Notes: generated from the letters alone by a model not told the origin. A stretch of DNA of 64,000 bases from UBA6623 sp965226435 (GCA_965226435.1 CBDDCY010000013.1:124001-188000), one strand, 5' to 3'; shown: positions 26,770-35,843, counted from the first letter of the stretch. Made by a program: numbers and translations.

Positions 26770-28824
26770 ATGAAGACTTCTTGTCGAGGGTTAATGCGCG
26801 TTTGCGCCGGCGTTTTCGGTTTTGTCTGTCTTGCCTTGCCCGCGATGGCCGCGCCGCTCGGGGCGCAATCAGCGCGGCATCCGCTCGATCCGCTGAACTA
26901 CGCGGAGTATTGGGCGGTGCTTGAAATTCTGCGCGATGACGGCAAGCTCGACGAAGACACGCGCTTTTCCATGATCAACCTGATCCCTCCGCCGAAGCAC
27001 GAAGTTTGGGGTTTCTCGAAGGGCTCGACCTTTTCACGGCGGGCGCTTGCACTCGTTCGCCAAAAGGAAAAAACCTACGAGGCGGAAGTGGATCTCGCGG
27101 CGGGCGAGTTGACCTCATGGGGCGAGCTGAAAGGAGCCCACGCGAACTGGCTGGCCAAGGAACATGAGGCGCCGAAGAAAGAGATCAAGAAGCACCCCGA
27201 TTTTATCGCTGCCCTCGCGAAGCGCGGTATCGAAGACCTGACCTTCATCGACTGCGAAGTCGCGCCGCCCGGTTTTTACGCAACCGAGGAGCAGCGCAAC
27301 CGCCGCGTCGGTCACGCCACTTGCCACGTCGGCGGCGACCGGCGGAACCAGTGGACGAGTCGTATCGAGGGCGTGACCGTCGTGCTCGACATGAACGAGA
27401 AGAAGGTCTTGCGGGTGGTCGACGAGGGCGTTGTTCCGGTGCCGGACACGCGGGCCGACTACGACCCGGCGTCGATCGGACCCGCGCGGAAAGTTCCCGG
27501 GCCGCTGCGGATCGAGCAGCCGCTGGGCCCCGGGTTCACCATCAACGGCAATATTATCGAATGGCAGAATTGGCGTTTCCATGTTCGGCACGATCAGCGA
27601 GTCGGCATCATCGTTTCGACAGTGACTTATCGCGACGGCGACGACGAGCGGCCGGTGCTCTATGAGGGCTATTTGTCGGAGATGTTCGTGCCCTACATGG
27701 ACCCGGCGTTCAATTGGTATAACCGCAATTTCCTGGACCTGGGCGAATTCACCTCCGGCGGCATCGCCAAGCCGCTGCTAAGGGATCTGGATTGCCCCGA
27801 CAACGCCGTCTACCTCGACGGCATGGTGGCTCAGGACAACGGGCGTCCGCAAGCGCGCCGGGACGTGATCTGTCTGTTCGAACGGGATCCGGGATCGATG
27901 GCTTGGCGGCACGGGCTGCCGCCCGAGCCGGTGAGCCGCCGGCAACGCGATCTGGTCGTGCGGGCGGCCGCCGTCCTGGGCAACTACGACTACATTTTTG
28001 ATTGGGTGTTTTTGCAGAACGGGTCAATTCGGGTGCGGGTCGGAACTTCGGGCGAGGCCGAGGCGAAGATCGTCAAGCAAGCGACGGCCGATTCAGCGCC
28101 ACAATCGATTTCCGACAACCGGGAAGGGACTTCGGGAGACGGCAACGGGAACGGGAACGGCGGCGGCGCGCACGCTGCTCCCGATGCCTATGGGCGTTTC
28201 GTCGATGAGCACATCGTCGCTGTCAACCACGATCACTATTTCAATTTCCGAATCGACCTCGATGTCGACGGACCGGTCAACCGGTTCATCGCCGATCGGC
28301 TGGTGACGAAGACTCTGCCGGCCGACCATCCTCGTCGGAGCATCTGGGTCCGTGAACCGAAAACCCTCGAGCGGCAGAGCGAAGGCAAGCTCGATATCGA
28401 CCTTCGCAAGCCGACGCTGTGGCGGGTAACCAGTTCGGGCCGCAAGAACCATGTTGGCTATCCGACGAGTTATCAGCTTCGTCCCGGCAGAACGAGTACG
28501 ACCCTGATGACCGCCGACGACTATCCGCGTCGGCGCGCCGGGTTCATCAATCACCATCTATGGGTGACGCCCTATAAGGAAGATGAGCGCTACGCGGCCG
28601 GGGAGTATCCCACTTTGAGCGAGCCCGGCAAGGGCCTGCCCGCTTGGACGGCCGCCGATCGCGAACTCGGCGAGACCGACCTTGTGTTGTGGCATTCGAT
28701 CACCATGCAACACATGGTACGGGGCGAGGATTGGCCGGTGATGCCGACGCTGTGGCACAGCTTCGAGCTGCGGCCGTTCGACTTTTTCGACGGCAACCCG
28801 GCGCTCGATTTGCCGCGTCGGTAG
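26770..28824 (+). CDS. Copper-containing primary amine oxidase (TPQ type)
   Basis: A 684-residue secreted enzyme converting primary amines to aldehydes, ammonia and H2O2. A signal peptide (about 8-30) precedes the N-terminal domains. Catalytic features are complete: base Asp311 in YMDPAFNW, the cofactor Tyr406 in GNYDY (self-converted to topaquinone), and copper ligands His487 and His489 in NHDHYFNF and His648 in MQHMVRGEDWPVMP. It ends with the family motif FFDGNPALDLP. A Gly/Asn-rich loop (GDGNGNGNGGG) before the Cu motif is an unusual insertion. AAGGGA precedes the ATG. It is transcribed away from the ISNCY element. Confidence 0.93.
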   Translation: MKTSCRGLMRVCAGVFGFVCLALPAMAAPLGAQSARHPLDPLNYAEYWAVLEILRDDGKLDEDTRFSMINLIPPPKHEVWGFSKGSTFSRRALALVRQKEKTYEAEVDLAAGELTSWGELKGAHANWLAKEHEAPKKEIKKHPDFIAALAKRGIEDLTFIDCEVAPPGFYATEEQRNRRVGHATCHVGGDRRNQWTSRIEGVTVVLDMNEKKVLRVVDEGVVPVPDTRADYDPASIGPARKVPGPLRIEQPLGPGFTINGNIIEWQNWRFHVRHDQRVGIIVSTVTYRDGDDERPVLYEGYLSEMFVPYMDPAFNWYNRNFLDLGEFTSGGIAKPLLRDLDCPDNAVYLDGMVAQDNGRPQARRDVICLFERDPGSMAWRHGLPPEPVSRRQRDLVVRAAAVLGNYDYIFDWVFLQNGSIRVRVGTSGEAEAKIVKQATADSAPQSISDNREGTSGDGNGNGNGGGAHAAPDAYGRFVDEHIVAVNHDHYFNFRIDLDVDGPVNRFIADRLVTKTLPADHPRRSIWVREPKTLERQSEGKLDIDLRKPTLWRVTSSGRKNHVGYPTSYQLRPGRTSTTLMTADDYPRRRAGFINHHLWVTPYKEDERYAAGEYPTLSEPGKGLPAWTAADRELGETDLVLWHSITMQHMVRGEDWPVMPTLWHSFELRPFDFFDGNPALDLPRR

Positions 28825-28843
28825 GCAAAAAGCTGGGGCCGAA

Positions 28844-28871
28844 GATGGGCAGGCCTGGAGACCTGCCCCAC
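28844..28871. repeat. 28-bp palindromic repeat, copy 2 (inverted)
   Basis: The exact inverse of 8286-8313, 20 bp after the amine oxidase stop codon. The GGGCAGG and CCTGCCC arms can form a hairpin that may help end transcription. Confidence 0.7.
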
Positions 28872-28978
28872 CGCGGGCCTCTCGAATCGAAAAACCGCGT
28901 CTTCCGATACGAAATTTTTGTTGCCTCGAAAACGATCTGGGTTAGGATAGAGAAACGAGGCAGGGCTTCAAGATCACG

Positions 28979-29269
28979 ATGGCATCACAAATTTCCCTTA
29001 CCGAGTCCGGCACCGACGGCCTGGACCCTCTCGGATCGCTCGACAAACTGGAAAATCGCATTCAAGGAGCCGTCAACCGCCTGCGCGGCGCCGAGGAAAA
29101 ACGCGTGGCCGCCGAGCAAGAAACGGAACGGCTGCAAGCGCTTTTCGCCGAGAAGGACGGTGAGATCGAGCGCCTCAACAACGAACTCGGGGAGCTGCGT
29201 TCGGAAAGAGACGAAGTCCGCGGCCGCATTGAAGCCTTGGTGGAACGCATCGACAGCCTCGACGGGTGA
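28979..29269 (+). CDS. Small coiled-coil protein preceding zapA (ZapB-like)
   Basis: A 96-residue, almost entirely heptad-patterned protein (RLRGAEEKRVAAEQETERLQ, then IERLNNELGELRSERDEV). Its size and location immediately before zapA suggest a ZapB-like cell-division coiled coil that would act with ZapA and FtsZ at midcell. Sequence alone cannot prove homology because coiled coils look alike. The following frame could start at 29266, overlapping its stop codon. Confidence 0.65.
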   Translation: MASQISLTESGTDGLDPLGSLDKLENRIQGAVNRLRGAEEKRVAAEQETERLQALFAEKDGEIERLNNELGELRSERDEVRGRIEALVERIDSLDG

Positions 29270-29337
29270 CGAGCAGCGACGAAAGATTCTTCGTGGCCGA
29301 CACGACGGCTCGGCGACGGCGGAATCGAGCGGTTGGG

Positions 29338-29676
29338 ATGGCAAGCATGTCCCCAGAAAGCGGAATTCCGGTCAATATCTTTGGGCAGGTCTACCACATC
29401 AAGGGTGGCGAGGACCCGGAGCACACCCGCGAGCTGGCCGCTCTGGTGGACGAAAAGATGAGCTTCATCGCCCGCCAAGTGAGTGTCCCCGACAACTTCC
29501 GCATTGCCGTGCTGACGGCTCTTCACCTGGCCGACGAATGCGACACGCTGCTGAAACAACACGAAGAGCTTCAGAAGGAGGTCGCCGCTAAGGCCGATCG
29601 CCTGGAAGCGTTGCTGGACGGGGTCGAGCACGGTGCCGGGGAACGCACGGCGTCGGTCTTTTCAGCGGCTGATTGA
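29338..29676 (+). CDS. zapA: Cell division protein ZapA
   Basis: About 112 residues from the ATG at 29338 (ATG at 29347 and a GTG at 29266 are alternatives). The core (VNIFGQVYHIKGGEDPEHTREL ... VDEKM) is the ZapA beta-hairpin and first helix. It is followed by FRIAVLTALHLADEC and a C-terminal coiled coil. ZapA crosslinks FtsZ protofilaments at the division site. It is probably co-transcribed with the upstream coiled-coil gene. Confidence 0.85.
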   Translation: MASMSPESGIPVNIFGQVYHIKGGEDPEHTRELAALVDEKMSFIARQVSVPDNFRIAVLTALHLADECDTLLKQHEELQKEVAAKADRLEALLDGVEHGAGERTASVFSAAD

Positions 29677-29724
29677 TTTCCGTATCGCCGGGGTACGTGT
29701 CGCCGAATCACGGCCAACGGTAGT

Positions 29725-29825
29725 TCCCGCCGCCCTTTCAGGGTTTGTTCGCGTGAGGGGCACCCAGGGTTTCGCTTCGCTTCGCCCTGGGCTATATTCC
29801 GGTCGCCGCTTCGCGGCTCAAGACG
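29725..29825 (-). repeat. Palindrome-rich dispersed repeat, copy C (inverted)
   Basis: Read on the minus strand it gives CTTGAGCCGCGAAGCGGCGA, an ATATAGCCCAGGG arm, GAAGCGAAGCG, an ACCCTGGGT arm and CCCTGAAAGGGCGGCG, matching copies A (9556) and B (20440). It lies between the convergent ends of zapA and the aminotransferase. Confidence 0.8.
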
Positions 29826-29911
29826 ATTGTGATTTCGCCGGAAACAACGGGAGTCGGCGACACGGCTTTCGGCGCCGCGGACCCCGACAACCCGTAACCC
29901 AGCGTCACGGA

Positions 29912-31078
29912 TCACCCGCCCCGGATCATTTTGTCGATGCGTTCGAGGGCTTCCTCGATTTCGGGCAGGGCCGTGGCGTAGCTGAAGCGTAGATAGCCTT
30001 CGCCGTAGTCGCCGAAGCTTGTTCCGGTTAGGCAGGCCACGCCGGCTTCGTGGAGTACCCTGTGGGCGAGTTCGTCGGAGGGGATGCCTGTCTCCGATGT
30101 ATTGGGAAACGCATAGAAAGCTCCGCCGGGCTTGGTGCAGAAAAATCCGGGGATTTTGTTGAGGCCGTCGACGATCGCATCGCGGCGGCGGGCGAACTCG
30201 GCGACCATGTCGTCCACGGCATCTTGCGGGCCGCGCAGAGCCGCGATTCCGGCGCGCTGGCTGAAGCTCGAGGTGTGCGAGTTGCAGTTGACCATCATCA
30301 GGCACACCGCGTCGAGCAGCCATTTCGGCATGACGCCGTAGCCCATCCGCCACCCGGTCATCGAGAAGGTTTTCGAGAAGCCGTCGAGCAGGATCGTTTT
30401 TTCGAGCATGCCGTCAATGGAGGTGATCGAGAAGGGTTTCTCGTCGAAATAGATGCGGCTGTAAACCTCGTCGGCGAGCACCATCATGTCGCGTTCGAGA
30501 ACCATCTCGGCGATGGCGCGGATGTCTTCCTCGGGAGTGATGCCGCCGGTCGGGTTTTGCGGCGAATTGAGAATGAGCAACTTCGTCTTGTCGGTGAGGT
30601 TTTCCCGAATCACGTTGACGTCGAGCGAGAAGCCGCGGCTTTCGACCAACGGGATCGGGATCCCCTTGGCCCCGGTGTAGTTGATCATCGATTCGTAGAT
30701 CGGAAAACCCGGGTTCGGGTAAAGCGCCTCGTCACCGGGCTCGAGCAACGACAAAATCGGGAAGAACAGGATCGGCTTGCCGCCCGGCGTGACGACGACT
30801 TGGCTCTCGTCGACCTGGATGCCGCGTTGGGCGGAAACGACCTCGGCAATCGCTTCGCGCAACTCAGGGTCGCCCTGGGTGGGGCCGTATTTGGTCCACC
30901 CTTCGTCGAGGGCCTCTTTGGCCGCCTCGACAATATGAGGAGCGGTCGGGAAGTCGGGCTCGCCGATTTCCATGTGAATGATCGAGCGGCCCTGGGCTTC
31001 CAGGCCCCGGGCCTCTACAAGAACCGCGAAGGCGCCTTCGCCGCGCACTCCGCTCATGCGACTGGAGAGTAAATTCAT
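29912..31078 (-). CDS. Class I PLP-dependent aminotransferase
   Basis: A 388-residue fold-type I enzyme. The PLP lysine is in DGFSKTFSMTGWRMGY; other family residues are NPGFPIYES, the NSPQNPTGG Asn, DEVYSRIYF (Asp and Tyr) and the C-terminal Arg of YLRFSYA for substrate carboxylate. The closest named groups are aspartate- or alanine-type transaminases, often annotated from genome data simply as pyridoxal-phosphate-dependent aminotransferase; the amino donor cannot be fixed from sequence. Length and motifs are complete. Confidence 0.88.
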   Translation of the reverse strand: MNLLSSRMSGVRGEGAFAVLVEARGLEAQGRSIIHMEIGEPDFPTAPHIVEAAKEALDEGWTKYGPTQGDPELREAIAEVVSAQRGIQVDESQVVVTPGGKPILFFPILSLLEPGDEALYPNPGFPIYESMINYTGAKGIPIPLVESRGFSLDVNVIRENLTDKTKLLILNSPQNPTGGITPEEDIRAIAEMVLERDMMVLADEVYSRIYFDEKPFSITSIDGMLEKTILLDGFSKTFSMTGWRMGYGVMPKWLLDAVCLMMVNCNSHTSSFSQRAGIAALRGPQDAVDDMVAEFARRRDAIVDGLNKIPGFFCTKPGGAFYAFPNTSETGIPSDELAHRVLHEAGVACLTGTSFGDYGEGYLRFSYATALPEIEEALERIDKMIRGG

Positions 31079-31660
31079 TTTTTCCGCTGTCTTCCGGTGG
31101 GCCGTGGGGCCGTGAACCGATGAGTCGTGAATCGTGAACCGTTAGCCGTGAACCGAAGAATCACGAACAGTCAGCCGTGAAACTGAGATTGGTCGCGGGG
31201 CGGATCAGTCCAAAATGATAGCACTGGGTGCCGATGCCGGCAAAACATTTGACAATTTCGTTCGCGCGACCCCAGGCTCGTCGTGGTGTCCTGTAATCTA
31301 ATCCGGACCAGGGGCGCTCGGATCTTGTCGTTTCTTACGGAGTGGCGATGACTCTTGCGTCGGTTTCGGCACGGCAAACCGAGCCGCGCACGAGTAAGCG
31401 GTATGAGACGGCCGTTCGGCACGAGAGACGGTGGTGGGAGCGCGGCACGCGGCAACGCGGGAATCTCTTCGCCGAAGAATCAGCAAGGGGTGTCGGTTTC
31501 GACAGTTTGGCGGGGAGGGAGACCCTGGGGCGGCTTTGTTGGGAGCATCACCTTCCGTGGTTCCGGGGTGGCTTCATCGGATACCGCTTACTGACGTGCG
31601 CGGCTCGGTTTGGGAGTGCAATACCGAGCCGCGCGCGTATCCACTTTGCACCTTCCCCCC
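31079..31660. other. Intergenic region with degenerate tandem GTGAACCG units and a TIR element
   Basis: 31105-31180 holds five or six degenerate repeats of a 14-15-bp unit around GTGAACCG(T/A)TAG or GTGAATC. 31345-31612 holds copy 1 of the TIR element. No gene is supported. Confidence 0.55.
31345..31612 (+). repeat. TIR element (MITE-like), copy 1
   Basis: It lies between the aminotransferase start and an M16 gene end. Near-perfect 32-bp terminal inverted repeats run inward from 31375 (CAAACCGAGCCGCGCACG) and from 31612 (complement of ...CGCGGCTCGGTTTG). The 30-bp GCGATGACTCTTGCGTCGG flank at the left is shared with copy 2 at 43134. There is no transposase; the interior is diverged but related to copy 2. 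Confidence 0.75.
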
Positions 31661-33175
31661 TCACTCGAAAATACTGTCGGCGGGGATGATTTCGATGCTT
31701 CCTAGATTGAGCTTGTAACGGCCGATGATTTTGTCTTCGTTGAGGATTTCCTCGGGTTTCGGGGAAACGTATTCGATGCTCGACGGCCGCCCCGAGCGCA
31801 ATGCCCGGCGAAAGCCGTTGGCGTCTTTCGTGATGATCACGATGTCGAGATTGTCGGCCCGGAGGTGTTTGCGAATTGCTTCGTTCACCTTTTCGACGGT
31901 GAGGCCGCTGAGCGCGTCCTTGAGGAAACCGTTGAATTCCCCGATGCCGTAGAACTCGCTGTCGAGCGCATAACCGAGCTGGTTGCTTTCCGTCTGCGTC
32001 AGCAGGTTGACGTACTTTGACAAGAAATCGCGGGTCGCCGCGAAGTCCTCCTCGCTCAAGCCTTCGCGGACCAGCTTGTCGAGTTCGTAGAGCGCGATCC
32101 GCAGGGCGAACATGCCGTTTTGCGCTTCAACGGGGCGGATCCACATGTGGAAGATTTGTTGGCGGCGGCCTAGGTTCGGCTCCGGTTGGGTGAGGAACAT
32201 CCCGCGCGGGAAATATTCGATATAGGCGTAGTCGCCGTAGTTCATCCCGCGAATGCCGCGGATGCGCTGGAAGAGATGACTCTTGCTGGAGCGGTGTTGC
32301 CCGAAGTAAGACTGCACGAGCTTGAGCGCCGGCCAGTCGGGGGAGGCGCGGGTGACGTCGATCGGGAACCCGAGCACGATGTGGGTGCCGCGCGTGTCCT
32401 TCTCAATGATGCTGACGCGCAGTTTCGAGGCGGTTCCCGGCTCGGGCAGCGCGACCGGGTCGGGGCGGCCCTCGGGAAGTTTCGAGAAATCCGCCGCGAC
32501 TGTTTCGGGAAAGCCCTCGGGGTAGCCTCCCGAAAGGCCGATCGTGATGTTGCCCTGTGTGTAATGCCGTTCGTAAAACGACCGAACGTCATCGAGAGTC
32601 ATCGCTTCGAGCGCGGAGACGCGGCCGACATTCTGGCGGCCATAGGGGTGGTCGGCGTAGATCTTTTCGTAAAGGAATTCCTTGGCCAGCTCTTCTTCAT
32701 TGTTGCCGCGAAGGGCGGTGCGCAGGAAGTTGACCGCCTCGTCCTTGAGTCGGCGGAAGTCGTCTTCGCGCAGACCCGGCTCGAGCAGCATCGAGCGCAG
32801 AATCTCGTAATAGGCGTCGAGGTTTTCGCGATGCGTTGTGCCTTGGAAGATCGTCACCTCCTTGTCGACTTGCGCGCCGACGGAGGAGGCCATTGGGAAG
32901 AGGGCTTCCACGATTTCGTCGTAGGATTGCTCATTCGTTCCGCCCTTGCTGAGCAGCGCCGACGTCAGCGCGGCGAGACCGGCTTTGTCAGCCGGGTCGG
33001 CGGCGGCGCCGGAGTGAACGGCGATGCGGAAATTTATCAACGGTGATTGGCTCGGCTGGGTCAACAACTTGGGGCCGGCGACGAGGGCCGGCGTCGCGGT
33101 GAGCATGAGCGCCGACACAGCGACGGCGTGCGTCAAGAGGTTCCGTTGTGGACGATTCGTCATGGCTCCCATCAT
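31661..33175 (-). CDS. M16-family protein without zinc motif (inactive partner)
   Basis: 504 residues from an ATG that overlaps the upstream stop (ATGA). A signal sequence (HAVAVSALMLTATPALV) is followed by an M16 fold. Where the active enzymes have HxxEH, this protein has GLAALTSALLSKGG, so zinc cannot be bound. It retains M16 C-terminal features (YTQGNITIGLSGGYP, IEKDTRGTHIVLGFP). Such proteins pair with an active M16 subunit to form the closed chamber. The preceding gene supplies the active subunit. Confidence 0.88.
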   Translation of the reverse strand: MMGAMTNRPQRNLLTHAVAVSALMLTATPALVAGPKLLTQPSQSPLINFRIAVHSGAAADPADKAGLAALTSALLSKGGTNEQSYDEIVEALFPMASSVGAQVDKEVTIFQGTTHRENLDAYYEILRSMLLEPGLREDDFRRLKDEAVNFLRTALRGNNEEELAKEFLYEKIYADHPYGRQNVGRVSALEAMTLDDVRSFYERHYTQGNITIGLSGGYPEGFPETVAADFSKLPEGRPDPVALPEPGTASKLRVSIIEKDTRGTHIVLGFPIDVTRASPDWPALKLVQSYFGQHRSSKSHLFQRIRGIRGMNYGDYAYIEYFPRGMFLTQPEPNLGRRQQIFHMWIRPVEAQNGMFALRIALYELDKLVREGLSEEDFAATRDFLSKYVNLLTQTESNQLGYALDSEFYGIGEFNGFLKDALSGLTVEKVNEAIRKHLRADNLDIVIITKDANGFRRALRSGRPSSIEYVSPKPEEILNEDKIIGRYKLNLGSIEIIPADSIFE

Positions 33176-34542
33176 TGCGAACCGCCTTTCGCCGAGCCGT
33201 CTTGAGCCGCGTCGGGTTGGTAGGTCAACGTCGCAATGGTACGCCCGCTTTCGATGAACGTTTCGCCGGCCACCCGTTGGATGTCGGCCGCGGTGACCCC
33301 GCGATAAAGCGCGTAGCGCTTGTTGATCGTCTCGGGGGTGGAACGCAGACCCAGAAAATGCGCCAAGGTGTCGGCGATCGATGCGGAGGAGTTCAGCCCC
33401 AAGGCGAATTGATAGCGCAGATGAGATTTGACGTTTTCGAGCTCGGCCTCCGGGACGGGTTGTTCCTGTAGGCCTTGGCAAGCCGCCAGGATTTGCTCTT
33501 CGACATAAGCGAGGTCATCGGCGTTCTTCACGCGGGCCATCACCGAAAACAAGTACGGGTCGCGGTGGTCGTAATAAGCCGGATAGAGCACGTCGACCTT
33601 TTGCTCTTCGATCACCAAGCGCTTGTAGAGTGCGGAGTTTTCTGAAAACGCATAGTAGGAAATCAGGTCGAGTACGGCCGAATCGACCTTTTCGTCGTCG
33701 TAGGCGGCGGCGTGAAAAGACACGGCGAGCATGGGCAACGTCGGGGCGTGAAACGGAATGTCGAGTCTGTTGGCTTCGGTTTGCGGAGGCTCGGCGGGGA
33801 TCTCGGCTTTGTGCGAACCGCGTTCCCAGCCGCCCCAATATTTTTCGACCAAGGCCTTGGTTTCATCGCGAGTGACGTCACCGACCACGGCCACGACGGT
33901 GTATTCGGGCCGATAGTAGCGATCAAAGAATTCCAGCCCGTAGTCGTACATCTCGGGCATGTTTTCGACGTCGTCGAGGAAGCCCATGGTGGTGTGCTTG
34001 TAAGTGTGCGTGCTGAAGGCCTCGTCGCGCAGGGCTTCGTCGAGCTTGCGCAGCGGGTTGGCGAAGTTCTTGTTGTATTCGCCGAGCACGGCACGGGTTT
34101 CGGTGCGGAAGACTTCCTCGCTGTAGGTGAGATTTTGGAATCGGTCGGCTTCGAGTTCGAGGATCGGCTCGAGATCTTCCTTTGAGAAAACGGCGTGATA
34201 GACGGTGCGGTCGTCGCTGGTGTAGGCGTTGGTGGCCGCGCCGGCGGTCTGCATGATCTCGTCCCACTTTTCGGACGGGAATTTCTCGGTGCCCCGGAAC
34301 ATCATGTGTTCGAATAGATGCGCGAAACCGGAACGTCCCGGTTCGACCTCGTTGCGCGAGCCAACCCGCACGACGACGTAGAGCGCGACGATATTCGGGT
34401 AGCCTGTGTCGACCGTCACCAAACGGAGTCCGTTATCAAGGTCGTCAACGGCATAGGGATAGGGGAAGATGCCGGGCTCGGGCGGCGACGAGCAACCGGC
34501 GAGCAGCAGCACAAGCGCGAAAGCGGTCAGCCAATATCTCAT
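33172..34542 (-). CDS. M16-family zinc metalloprotease, lipoprotein
   Basis: A 456-residue pitrilysin-type peptidase with a lipobox (LLLAGCSS; Cys17). The active-site motif HLFEH (inverted zinc motif HxxEH) is followed by the third ligand Glu in ETRAVLGEYNKN. The later N-terminal-domain phrase (RYYRPEYTVVAVVGDVT) is typical. It would process peptides at the cell envelope together with the inactive partner encoded directly downstream with a 4-bp overlap. An amidohydrolase gene precedes it by only 4 bp, so all three form one operon. Confidence 0.93.
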   Translation of the reverse strand: MRYWLTAFALVLLLAGCSSPPEPGIFPYPYAVDDLDNGLRLVTVDTGYPNIVALYVVVRVGSRNEVEPGRSGFAHLFEHMMFRGTEKFPSEKWDEIMQTAGAATNAYTSDDRTVYHAVFSKEDLEPILELEADRFQNLTYSEEVFRTETRAVLGEYNKNFANPLRKLDEALRDEAFSTHTYKHTTMGFLDDVENMPEMYDYGLEFFDRYYRPEYTVVAVVGDVTRDETKALVEKYWGGWERGSHKAEIPAEPPQTEANRLDIPFHAPTLPMLAVSFHAAAYDDEKVDSAVLDLISYYAFSENSALYKRLVIEEQKVDVLYPAYYDHRDPYLFSVMARVKNADDLAYVEEQILAACQGLQEQPVPEAELENVKSHLRYQFALGLNSSASIADTLAHFLGLRSTPETINKRYALYRGVTAADIQRVAGETFIESGRTIATLTYQPDAAQDGSAKGGSQ

Positions 34543-34546
34543 AACC

Positions 34547-35479
34547 TCACCCTTGGTCGAGCAGACGTCTCAGGTTCCCACCGAAAACTGCGCGGGCGTC
34601 GTCGGCCTTGATGTCGAGTTCCTTGAGTGCCGCCGATTGAGCCTGAAATATCTCGGCATTCCAGCCGCGCGGGAAAAACGACGAGTCCGAGCCGAACAGC
34701 AGCCTCTCGGCACCGTAGACGTCGAGTGCTTGGCGAAAGACGGCCTTCAGCTCCATGGGCGGAATCTGGTATTTCATCCACGAATTGCTGCTCGATGTCT
34801 CGAGATAGACGTTCGGCGCCAAGCCGCCGAGCATCAGCGCTTCGCGGAAATACCCGGCGCCGAAGTGGGGAATCACGAACGGGACCCGGGGGAAATCAAG
34901 CGCGACCGAATGCAGCTCGATCGGGTTCGAAAAACTCATATCGAACTTCGACGGCAGGCCGAGCTTGCCACGCACGCCCACGCTCAGTACACCCATGTGG
35001 ACGAAAACGACGACGCCCGGGTGCTCGGCGGCGATTTCATAAATAGGCCGCAATCGCTCGTCGCGCACGGAAAACCGCTGCATCGCTGGGAAAAGGCAGA
35101 TGCCTCGCAAGGCCGACGCGCCAACCGCTCGGCGACAGCGCTCGGCGGCGTCGGGCGCGAGTGGGTTGAGCATGAAATAGCCGTCGATGCGTTCGGGAAA
35201 CGCTCGCGCGGCATCCGCCGCCGACTCTTCGTCGCCGGGCAGGCTGGCCATCAAGACGGTGCTTTGGACCCCCCGGCGGTCGAGTTCGGCGACCCATTGG
35301 GCGGCGAGTTCGGCGTTGTCGGCGGGCGGCGGGTCCCAGCCCAGGTTTTCGATCAAGGCGTCGGCGGTGACGGCTTCGCCGAGAGCGCTCTTCTGTTTCG
35401 CCAGGCCTTCGAAGAAGCTGTGCGAGAAGAAGTGGGCGTGAGCGTCTGAAATGTCGATGTTTCCCCAGGGGGTGTGCAT
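34547..35479 (-). CDS. Amidohydrolase-2 family TIM-barrel hydrolase
   Basis: A 310-residue metal-dependent hydrolase. The HxH (DAHAHFF) starts the barrel, VVVFVHMG and IPHFGAGYF carry further ligand histidines, and LLFGSDSSFFPRGW contains the conserved C-terminal Asp. The family covers decarboxylases, lactonases and hydrolases; the substrate is not predictable. It is first in an operon with the M16 protease pair, which suggests degradation of a peptide-derived or aromatic compound. Confidence 0.82.
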   Translation of the reverse strand: MHTPWGNIDISDAHAHFFSHSFFEGLAKQKSALGEAVTADALIENLGWDPPPADNAELAAQWVAELDRRGVQSTVLMASLPGDEESAADAARAFPERIDGYFMLNPLAPDAAERCRRAVGASALRGICLFPAMQRFSVRDERLRPIYEIAAEHPGVVVFVHMGVLSVGVRGKLGLPSKFDMSFSNPIELHSVALDFPRVPFVIPHFGAGYFREALMLGGLAPNVYLETSSSNSWMKYQIPPMELKAVFRQALDVYGAERLLFGSDSSFFPRGWNAEIFQAQSAALKELDIKADDARAVFGGNLRRLLDQG

Positions 35480-35576
35480 GGCGGAGTGTTTCGTTGAAAC
35501 GACAGACCCTATTCTACAGCCGATACAAAGTCAATGACCTGGCGGCGGCGCGTACCGTGCCAGAATGAAGTGGCCC

Positions 35577-35843
35577 ATGAAAACAACAATCGAACTACCG
35601 GACGGTTTGTATCTAGCGGCGAAGAGGGTAGCTCTCAAAGCCGGCACGTTGATCGAGGCGCTAATCGAACAGGCGCCGCGGCGGAAGTTGACCCTGCGGC
35701 GTAATTCCGAGACCCCAAAACCCGAGAACCCCAGGCCGGTTGGGCGCCGAATTAGCTGGGTCACCGCCAAAGGAAGGCTTCCTCCCGATCTCGACCTTTC
35801 CGATCGGGAAGCCATGTACTCGTGGTTCGGAAAAGGGACCTGA
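35577..35843 (+). CDS. Orphan VapB-type antitoxin-like protein
   Basis: An 88-residue protein starting MKTTIELPDGLYLAAKRVAL, the ribbon-helix-helix opening of VapB antitoxins. The remainder is a linker (NSETPKPENPRPVG) and a short C-terminal segment (DREAMYSWFGKG) like the region that plugs the PIN toxin active site. No PIN toxin gene follows; the next gene is convergent, only 20 bp away. It is either a lone antitoxin or the survivor of a lost pair. Confidence 0.75.
   Translation: MKTTIELPDGLYLAAKRVALKAGTLIEALIEQAPRRKLTLRRNSETPKPENPRPVGRRISWVTAKGRLPPDLDLSDREAMYSWFGKGT

Noticed and set aside
31105..31180. Possible CRISPR array
   Set aside because: Units are short, degenerate and lack unique spacers of constant size; no cas genes.
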